A DNA stretch of 10,492 nucleotides from JBHENC01 sp051000345 (lineage in GTDB: Bacteria; Acidobacteriota; Blastocatellia; Pyrinomonadales; Pyrinomonadaceae), in contig JBPCOJ010000054.1 in assembly GCA_051000345.1 (NCBI GenBank), positions 1-10,492 of the forward strand, given 5' to 3'. The notes beneath the pieces were generated by a model. It saw only the letters and a program-made list of their open reading frames with translations. It did no database searches and was not told where the DNA came from. The translations under genes and the position numbers were made by a program. Of this stretch, positions 5,629-10,492 are shown one piece after another (the first letter of the stretch is position 1; every line of letters starts with the position of its first letter).

Positions 5629-6015
5629 TTATTTCGAGGTCAAAAGGTTTTTAAGGAATTTTCTGAGTTGGTTGAAATTATCGGGGCTTATAGCATACAC
5701 GTTACGCCCGAAAGCGACTTCTTCGCCTTCGGCGACTGCCGTCTGGCAAAAGATAACGAACGGCACTTCCTCACCCGGTTGTGCGTCGGCACGGATACGG
5801 CTAGCAGCGGCGATAAAGTCGGGCGGCGGCTCGCCGAGACAAACTAAAATCAAATCGGGAAGGATGCGACGGGCAAGCGACGAGGCGCTTTGCTCGTCGC
5901 TTGTCGTGTCAACGCGATAACCGCTCGTCGCCAGCAATTTTTCTATACCGTCACGGATTCCCGGAACGGCCTCAACGACGAGTATCAGCGGGCTATTATG
6001 GTTCCCTGTATTCAT
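5629..6015 (-). CDS. Stand-alone degenerate receiver-domain protein (pseudo-receiver)
   Basis: This is a 128-residue protein consisting only of a CheY/REC-like fold. The pattern is clear: strand 1 LILVVEAVPGIRDGIEKLL (10-28), GYRV (32-35), strand 3 PDLILVCLGEPPPDF (53-67), strand 4 VPFVIF (84-89), and NVYAISPDNFNQLRKFLKN (105-123). The phosphorylation machinery is largely gone. The acidic pair is Glu15-Ala16, the phospho-acceptor Asp is Cys59, the Thr/Ser switch position is Cys90, and the conserved Lys is Ser110, still followed by Pro. It is therefore unlikely to take phosphate and probably acts as a constitutive or ligand-controlled protein-interaction module. The start at ATG 6015 has no clear ribosome binding site. 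It stands alone between the Crp-like and ECF sigma genes, with no kinase next to it. Confidence 0.85.
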   Translation of the reverse strand: MNTGNHNSPLILVVEAVPGIRDGIEKLLATSGYRVDTTSDEQSASSLARRILPDLILVCLGEPPPDFIAAASRIRADAQPGEEVPFVIFCQTAVAEGEEVAFGRNVYAISPDNFNQLRKFLKNLLTSK

Positions 6016-6388
6016 AGGCTACCGCTATTTACGTTCGCTTTTATTTTTAATTCAGGTATCACTGTCTAGGAGAGACTGTACTTAATGCGTCAGCAATCGT
6101 TCGAGCGTTGGGGTGTCGGGATGGCTCGGACGAAGACGATTGTGGGCGCGCTGAAATCTACTCCTGAATCTTAGCAAGCTTTGCCGCGCGCAACTCAAGC
6201 GATCAACCAGAGCAAAAATAATTGAAGGGTCTCACCATATTCAACTTCCGCAGAGCACAGCACAAATTATAAACACGAGCGTCTTTAAATATATATCACA
6301 GAGCCATCTCTATATTCCCTGCAGTCCAAAACTTTTCGGCATCGAACGCGGAGTTGAGCGGGCAAAACATTTTCGGGTGAATCAAATG
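6016..6388. other. 373-bp intergenic region between sigma factor and pseudo-receiver genes
   Basis: I see no coding sequence, strong hairpin or clear promoter. An AT-rich segment (TTTAAATATATATCA, about 6284-6298) and a T-rich leader (6035-6052) lie before the minus-strand pseudo-receiver start. The position after the ECF sigma gene is where an anti-sigma gene is often found, but none is here. Confidence 0.5.
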
Positions 6389-6940
6389 TCACGCGGTCAT
6401 TCGCTGTGATTTATCCATTGTATGGCAAACGCTATCGGTTAATCCACTTCTCAATAATTTCCTGCCGCGACTGAGCCGCGACATAATCGTGCCGACGGGA
6501 ACGCTCAACGTGTCCGCCATCTCTTTATAGGAAAACTCTTCGACATCGGCCAGCAGAACCACCTGACGGTAACACAACGGAATCTTTTCAAGGCTTGCCA
6601 GCACATCTTCATCTGACAAATGCTCCGGCACGGGCGGCGTATAGGCCATTACATCCAGCAGTTTTTCGCCGTCGTCAACGAACTTGAATTTAAGTTTCGT
6701 GCGATAGTAATGCTTGACCTTGTGGGAAAGGATTTTGAAGAGCCACGCGCGGCAATTAGTTCCCGGCTCGAAGCAGTGAAATGACTTCCATGCCTGCAGA
6801 TAAACTTCCTGCACTAAATCTTCGGCCTCCGTTCGATTGCTGGTGAGCCGCACGGCTGTGCGAAAGATATCGTTCAGGTGCGGCAGGGCAGCCGATTCAA
6901 AATCTTCAGCCGAAATTTTTTCGTAAGTTGGCATAAGCAT
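6389..6940 (-). CDS. ECF-type RNA polymerase sigma factor
   Basis: This is a 183-residue sigma-70-family protein of the extracytoplasmic-function type, directing RNA polymerase to alternative promoters. Start ATG 6940 is favoured over ATG 6934 because GAGG lies 9 nt upstream (about 6950-6953). Region 2 (about 14-85) shows the ECF signature EAEDLVQEVYLQAWKSF, then NCRAWLFKILSHKVKHYYR. Region 4 (about 112-166) shows LEKIPLCYRQVVLLADVEEF, SYKEMADTLSVPVGTIMSRLSRGRK. A short linker (90-110) joins them. The C-terminal tail (170-183) is short, with no added regulatory domain and no HC2 zinc-finger partner fused. No anti-sigma gene is adjacent on either side. It is divergent from the DNA glycosylase gene, with about 105 bp between starts. 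Confidence 0.95.
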   Translation of the reverse strand: MLMPTYEKISAEDFESAALPHLNDIFRTAVRLTSNRTEAEDLVQEVYLQAWKSFHCFEPGTNCRAWLFKILSHKVKHYYRTKLKFKFVDDGEKLLDVMAYTPPVPEHLSDEDVLASLEKIPLCYRQVVLLADVEEFSYKEMADTLSVPVGTIMSRLSRGRKLLRSGLTDSVCHTMDKSQRMTA

Positions 6941-7013
6941 TCTCGAATACCTCGCGTTGAGTGCGTAAATGTTTTAAGGAAAGCCCACTTTACTCGCGGC
7001 GGGAAGCCCCGTC

Positions 7014-7029
7014 TGTGTGCTTTCACACA
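7014..7029. promoter_or_regulatory. Inverted repeat TGTGTG-CTTT-CACACA in the sigma/glycosylase divergent region
   Basis: TGTGTG (7014-7019) and CACACA (7024-7029) form a perfect 6-bp dyad with a 4-nt centre. The outer bases follow TGTG-N8-CACA, the half-site spacing of Crp-type operators, although positions 5 and 12 differ from the Crp consensus. It lies 2 bp before the glycosylase ribosome binding site (7032-7038). It could be an operator or an mRNA hairpin affecting translation. Confidence 0.35.
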
Positions 7030-7046
7030 TTGAAGGGAAATTATTA

Positions 7047-7967
7047 ATGCGCATCACCACTCCGCCGGATTTCAGCTTCAGGAGAACTGTCTTGAGCCAC
7101 GGCTGGTATCAACTACTGCCGCTCGAATTTGATCGCGCGAACTGGACGCTCGTATGCGTGATTGACTTGGGCGAAAAACAATCGCCCGTCAGCATCCGCA
7201 TCAGCAGCGCAGAAGATGAGGATGCTGATGCTGCGGCGGATGTCGATGATAATTCCTTGCTCGTACACATCCCGCAACAAAGCTTAAGCCAACGCGCGCA
7301 ACGCAAAATCACCGGCGACGTGCGCCGCATGTTTCGGCTCGACGACGATTTAACTTCGTTCTACGAAACGATGGCGATGGATGAAGAATTCGCATGGATC
7401 GCACATAAACGCGCCGGACGATTGCTGCGCTCCGCGACTGTTTACGAAGATTTAGTGAAAACGATTTGCACGACTAATTGCTCATGGGCGTTCACGGAAA
7501 AGATGGTCGCAGGATTAGTTCACAATCTAGGGCGCGAAGCGAGGGATAAACGCCGCGCGTTTCCGACGCCCGCAACGATGGCTGATGCGCCGCTGGACTT
7601 CTACACAAAGGATGTCCGCGCAGGCTATCGCGCAGCTTACCTTAAAGAATTGGCTGAACGCGTGGCAGCGGGCGCGCTCGATGTCGAAGCGTGGCTGACG
7701 AGCGAATTGCCGACGGCCGAACTCAAGCGCGAAATGAAACGAGTCAAAGGCGTCGGCGACTATGCGGCGGAAAACTTGCTGAAACTCGTCGGGCGCTATG
7801 ATGTGCTCGCGCTCGATTCATGGGTGCGCGCCACCTTCAAGCGCACGCGCAACAACAATCGCGCCGCCACAGACAAAAAAATCGCGCGCTTCTATTCACG
7901 CTTCAACCAGTGGCGCGGCCTCGCCCTCTGGTGCGACATCACGCGCGATTGGCTAAAGGACGGGTAA
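7047..7967 (+). CDS. HhH-GPD superfamily DNA glycosylase (AlkA/OGG-like)
   Basis: This is a 306-residue base-excision repair enzyme that removes damaged bases from DNA. Start ATG 7047 has GAAGGGA (7032-7038) 8 nt upstream; a GTG at 7017 would add 10 unconvincing residues. The N-terminal part (8-100) resembles the AlkA/OGG N-terminal domain (FSFRRTVLSHGWYQLLPLEF), with an acidic low-complexity insert at about 55-69. The helical core begins near 128 (SATVYEDLVKTICTTNCSW). The helix-hairpin-helix is VKGVGDYAAENLLKL (233-247), and the catalytic Asp is Asp257 in LALDSWVR. The residue matching the OGG1/Nth lyase Lys is Tyr239, which points to a monofunctional glycosylase. There is no C-terminal four-Cys iron-sulfur motif. 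Relatives have been labelled 'Fe-S cluster assembly protein HesB', which the sequence does not support. Substrate unknown. Confidence 0.85.
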   Translation: MRITTPPDFSFRRTVLSHGWYQLLPLEFDRANWTLVCVIDLGEKQSPVSIRISSAEDEDADAAADVDDNSLLVHIPQQSLSQRAQRKITGDVRRMFRLDDDLTSFYETMAMDEEFAWIAHKRAGRLLRSATVYEDLVKTICTTNCSWAFTEKMVAGLVHNLGREARDKRRAFPTPATMADAPLDFYTKDVRAGYRAAYLKELAERVAAGALDVEAWLTSELPTAELKREMKRVKGVGDYAAENLLKLVGRYDVLALDSWVRATFKRTRNNNRAATDKKIARFYSRFNQWRGLALWCDITRDWLKDG

Positions 7968-7976
7968 AGCAGCTTT

Positions 7977-8049
7977 CAGTTTTGTGTTTTCAGCATAGAA
8001 CCGTCGCCTTAACTACTGATGACCGAAATCTGAAAACTCAAAACTCAAA
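7977..8049. repeat. Imperfect inverted repeat and CAAAACT tandem units between glycosylase and EF-G2
   Basis: CAGTTTTGTGTTTTCAG (7977-7993) is matched in inverted orientation by CTGAAAACTCAAAACTC (8030-8046) at 15 of 17 positions, across a 36-nt loop. The right arm contains tandem AAAACTC units (about 8033-8049). It begins 10 bp after the glycosylase stop and may be a transcript end structure. The loop is too long and the tail too mixed for a standard terminator. Confidence 0.4.
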
Positions 8050-8080
8050 ACTGTTCGACTCTGCGGCTAAGCTTCTTTTC

Positions 8081-8109
8081 TTGCTTTCACGCGCCCGCTC
8101 GGATAAATT
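8081..8109 (+). promoter_or_regulatory. Candidate sigma-70 promoter for the EF-G2 gene
   Basis: TTGCTT (8081-8086), a 17-bp spacer, then TAAATT (8104-8109) gives acceptable -35 and -10 boxes with ideal spacing. A leader of about 110 nt would follow before the ATG at 8226. This is pattern matching only. Confidence 0.3.
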
Positions 8110-8225
8110 ACTTTCTCACCTGAAGCGCGCTTCCCGACTGAAATTTGCAGATCGTTTTACCGAACGGGAACGGCTCATCCTCTTTTGTTCAAAATCAAAA
8201 TTTGAAAGGAAGTTTTTGTCGCGCC

Positions 8226-10331
8226 ATGAAAGCTTATTCCATCGATTCGATTCGCAATCTCGCAATTATCGGCCATGGCGACGCTGGCAAAACGCAGCTC
8301 GCCAGTTCCCTTCTGCACATCGCCGGAGCGACCACGCGATGGGGGCATGTTGACGAAGGCACAACCGTCACGGACTACGAGGAAGATTCCATCGCGCGCA
8401 AAATCACGCTCAATTCCGCCGTCGCTCACCTCGAACACCGTGACACCAAAATCAATTTAATAGACACGCCCGGCTACGCGGCATTTATCGCGCACGCCCG
8501 TCCCGCATTGCGCGTCGCCGATTGCGCCATCGTCGTCGTGGACGGCGTCAACGGCGTCGAAGTGCAAACGGAAAAGGCTTGGGCTTATGCCAACGAGTTT
8601 TTGACTCCGCGCATGATGGTCGTTACCAAACTCGATAAGGAGCGCGCGGATTTCGGTGCGGCGCTCGATTCCGCGCGCTCGACTTTTAGCCGCGCCATCG
8701 TTCCCTTCACGCTTCCCATCGGCACTGAAAAGGACTTCAAGGGCGTCGTCGATGTCGTTCACATGAAGGCTTACGAATTCGACGAACAGGGACGCGCCAA
8801 AGAACGCGAACTGCCGACGGAAGGCCGCGAAATTCTGACACGCGAACGCGAACGCCTGATCGAAGTAATCGCCGAATCCGACGACGCGTTAATGGAAAAA
8901 TATTTCGAGCAAGGCACGCTCGACGAAGCAGACATTCTGGCAAACATCGGCAAAGCCATTTCCGCCAGCCGCCTGTGTCCCGTCTTCGCCGTGTCCGCCG
9001 CGACGCTCGTCGGATTGCAAACCCTGCTCGACGGCATCGTTGATTACGCGCCGAACCCTGCCGCGCACGAAGCAGAGCACGGGCGCGTCGTCGATGCCGT
9101 TGACGGAAGCGATACTCTCACGCGCCGTTACAGCGATGACGAGCCTTTCTCTGCTTACGTTTTTCGCACCATCGCAGACCCATTCGCAGGGCGCATCAAC
9201 GTCATGAAAATCATCAGCGGGCATATCAAGGCGGACGCCACCGAACTCAATTCGACGCGCGGGCAACAGGAACGTCTCGGCGCGCTGCATTCCATTCAAG
9301 GCAAGCAACTCGATAAGGTAGACGAAGCGCACGCGGGCGACATTATCGCGTGCGTCAAATTGAGGGAAACGCAAACCGGCGACACGCTCTGCGACAAGTC
9401 TGCGCAGATTGTTTACGACGCCGTCGAATATCCGGAAGCGGCGATTGCTTTTGCCATCGAACCAAAATCCAGACAGGACGAAGAAAAAATCAGCGTCGCG
9501 CTTCACAAAATCTTAGAGGAAGACCCCGCGCTTCATTTCTCGCGCGACGCGCAAACAAAAGAATTCCTTTTAGCGGGCAGCGGGCAGCTTCACGTCGAAA
9601 CCGTGATTGATAAATTAAGAAAGCGTTACAGCGTCGAAGTCGCGCTGCACCCGCCGAAGGTTCCCTACAAGGAAACCATCACAGAGCGCGCAGAAGTTCA
9701 GGGACGCCACAAGAAACAAACGGGCGGGCGCGGGCAGTTCGGCGATTGCAAAGTCGTCTTTGAACCCTTGCCGCGCGGCGAAGGCTTTCAATTCGAGGAC
9801 AAGATTTTCGGCGGCTCCGTTCCGCAAAACTTTCGCCCGGCAATCGAGAAGGGCATTGTCGATGCGGCAACGAACGGCGCAGTGGCAGGCTATCCGCTCG
9901 TAGACTTCAAAGCCGTGCTCGTTGACGGCTCATACCACACGGTTGATTCCGACGAACATTCATTCCGCGCAGCGGGGCGCAAAGCCTTTCGCGCGGCGAT
10001 GGAAAAGGTCAAGCCGACTTTGCTCGAACCGATTATGGATGTCGAGGTTTTCGCGCCGCAGGAATACAGCGGCGATTTGATGGGCGATTTGAATTCACGG
10101 CGCGGGCGCGTGCAAGGCATGGAAGCGCGCGGCAAACAACAAATGATTAAAGCCCAAGTGCCGATGTCCGAGATGCTCAATTATCAATCGACACTGAACT
10201 CCATCACCGCCGCGCGCGGTTCATACCACATGCAATTTTCGCACTACGACGCCGTCCCCGGCCAGATTGCCCAGAAGATCGTCGAACAAGCCCGCGCCGA
10301 AGGCAGAATCCGAGCCGAGGAAGAAGAATAA
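8226..10331 (+). CDS. Elongation factor G paralogue, EF-G2 type translational GTPase
   Basis: This is a 701-residue translational GTPase of full EF-G length. Start ATG 8226 matches the EF-G2 N-terminus (MKAYSIDSIRNLAIIGHGDA); AAGGAAG at 8206-8212 is a rather distant (13 nt) ribosome binding site. Motifs: P-loop GHGDAGKT (16-23); switch I DEGTTVTDYEEDSIARKIT (43-61); G3 DTPGY (80-84), where the usual catalytic His of DTPGH is Tyr84; G4 TKLD (134-137) instead of NKxD; SAA (257-259). Domain II is about 303-390, domain III about 400-475 (GSGQLHVE), domain IV about 476-595 (HKKQTGGRGQFG, DGSYHTVDSDEHSF) and domain V about 600-690. The PGY variant and the SDEHSFRAAGRKAF segment fit the EF-G2/FusA2 group rather than the canonical EF-G of the str operon. 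No ribosomal-protein or tuf gene is adjacent, supporting a paralogue. Exact role is uncertain: translocation under special conditions, recycling, or regulation. Confidence 0.93.
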   Translation: MKAYSIDSIRNLAIIGHGDAGKTQLASSLLHIAGATTRWGHVDEGTTVTDYEEDSIARKITLNSAVAHLEHRDTKINLIDTPGYAAFIAHARPALRVADCAIVVVDGVNGVEVQTEKAWAYANEFLTPRMMVVTKLDKERADFGAALDSARSTFSRAIVPFTLPIGTEKDFKGVVDVVHMKAYEFDEQGRAKERELPTEGREILTRERERLIEVIAESDDALMEKYFEQGTLDEADILANIGKAISASRLCPVFAVSAATLVGLQTLLDGIVDYAPNPAAHEAEHGRVVDAVDGSDTLTRRYSDDEPFSAYVFRTIADPFAGRINVMKIISGHIKADATELNSTRGQQERLGALHSIQGKQLDKVDEAHAGDIIACVKLRETQTGDTLCDKSAQIVYDAVEYPEAAIAFAIEPKSRQDEEKISVALHKILEEDPALHFSRDAQTKEFLLAGSGQLHVETVIDKLRKRYSVEVALHPPKVPYKETITERAEVQGRHKKQTGGRGQFGDCKVVFEPLPRGEGFQFEDKIFGGSVPQNFRPAIEKGIVDAATNGAVAGYPLVDFKAVLVDGSYHTVDSDEHSFRAAGRKAFRAAMEKVKPTLLEPIMDVEVFAPQEYSGDLMGDLNSRRGRVQGMEARGKQQMIKAQVPMSEMLNYQSTLNSITAARGSYHMQFSHYDAVPGQIAQKIVEQARAEGRIRAEEEE

Positions 10332-10365
10332 AGAGTGTCACAAGGTTGTAATGAGAGTGTTTACG

Positions 10366-10492
10366 GGCGTTGTTGCATAAATAGCTACGGAGACGGCAGT
10401 GCTGGTAATCTTGATGTGTGACCAAGAAGAGAACCAAACAACAATACCGTCTCCGCAACTGGAAACAATATAACGCAGCCCTTGTCCAACGC
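10366..10492 (+). mobile_element. Left end of an IS5-family (IS903-like) insertion sequence, cut by the window edge
   Basis: The left terminal repeat is probably GGCGTTGTTGCATAAATA (10366-10383). From memory this agrees at 15 of 18 positions with the IS903 end (GGCTTTGTTGAATAAATC). A transposase-like reading frame starts 35 bp inside it. The element begins about 35 bp after the EF-G2 stop codon, so the gene is intact. The right end and target duplication lie outside the window. Confidence 0.8.
10418..10492 (+). CDS. IS5-family transposase, N-terminal fragment (runs off window)
   Basis: The first 25 codons of a transposase start at GTG 10418; a TGA at 10412 closes the frame upstream. The residues include KQQYRLRNWKQYNAALVQR, closely matching the conserved N-terminal 'Y-x-x-x-N-W-x-x-Y-N-x-A-L-V-x-R-G-S-L' start of IS5/IS903-type DDE transposases. 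The catalytic DDE residues would lie beyond the edge, so whether the copy is intact cannot be judged. No strong ribosome binding site is visible (GGTAATC, 10404-10410). Confidence 0.8.
   Translation, partial: MTKKRTKQQYRLRNWKQYNAALVQR

Noticed and set aside
7047..7967. Fe-S assembly protein HesB annotation
   Set aside because: There is no HesB/IscA cysteine pattern; the helix-hairpin-helix and catalytic Asp clearly indicate a DNA glycosylase.
8145..8225. 27-residue N-terminal extension of the EF-G2 protein
   Set aside because: EF-G2 proteins begin at the MKAYSIDSIRN-like segment; the extension is low-complexity leader sequence without a ribosome binding site.
10204..10458. Minus-strand 84-codon frame across the EF-G2 end and IS end
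   Set aside because: It is antisense to two recognised coding regions and has no ribosome binding site or family pattern.

Overview
The window reads as a chromosomal segment of a moderately GC-rich, Gram-negative-type bacterium. Small SPase-II-type lipoproteins, a sigma-54 activator, a Crp-like regulator, an ECF sigma factor and an EF-G2-type GTPase together would fit Acidobacteriota (Blastocatellia-like). That assignment is inference from gene content, not from a marker gene.

Left third (1-2434): a strong imperfect hairpin at the left edge; a small secreted protein with 12 cysteines (minus strand); a 0.7 kb non-coding stretch ending in a sigma-54-like promoter; and two convergent small lipoproteins, one DUF3558-like (plus) and one NTF2/DUF4878-like (minus), separated by a near-perfect bidirectional terminator.

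Middle (2511-6940): a regulator island, all on the minus strand. It holds a sigma-54-dependent AAA+ activator without a receiver domain, preceded by an overlapping small GTG-start ORF; a Crp/Fnr-family regulator; a stand-alone receiver-fold protein that has lost most phosphorylation residues; and an ECF sigma factor with no adjacent anti-sigma gene. The regulators are separated by 370-520 bp non-coding gaps. The clearest regulatory-looking motifs in these gaps are a TTAGCAG-T-CTGCTAA palindrome with an extra half-site, and a TTCGGACAG/CTGTCCGAA inverted repeat.

Right third (7047-10492): a HhH-GPD (AlkA/OGG-like) DNA glycosylase diverging from the sigma gene, then a full-length EF-G paralogue (EF-G2 type, DTPGY instead of DTPGH). 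The left end of an IS5-family (IS903-like) insertion sequence lies about 35 bp after the EF-G stop and runs off the window.

I see no rRNA, tRNA, CRISPR array or complete mobile element. Nothing here is convincingly a wholly new multi-gene system. The most unusual items are the degenerate receiver, the cysteine-heptad secreted protein and the operator-like palindromes of the regulator island.
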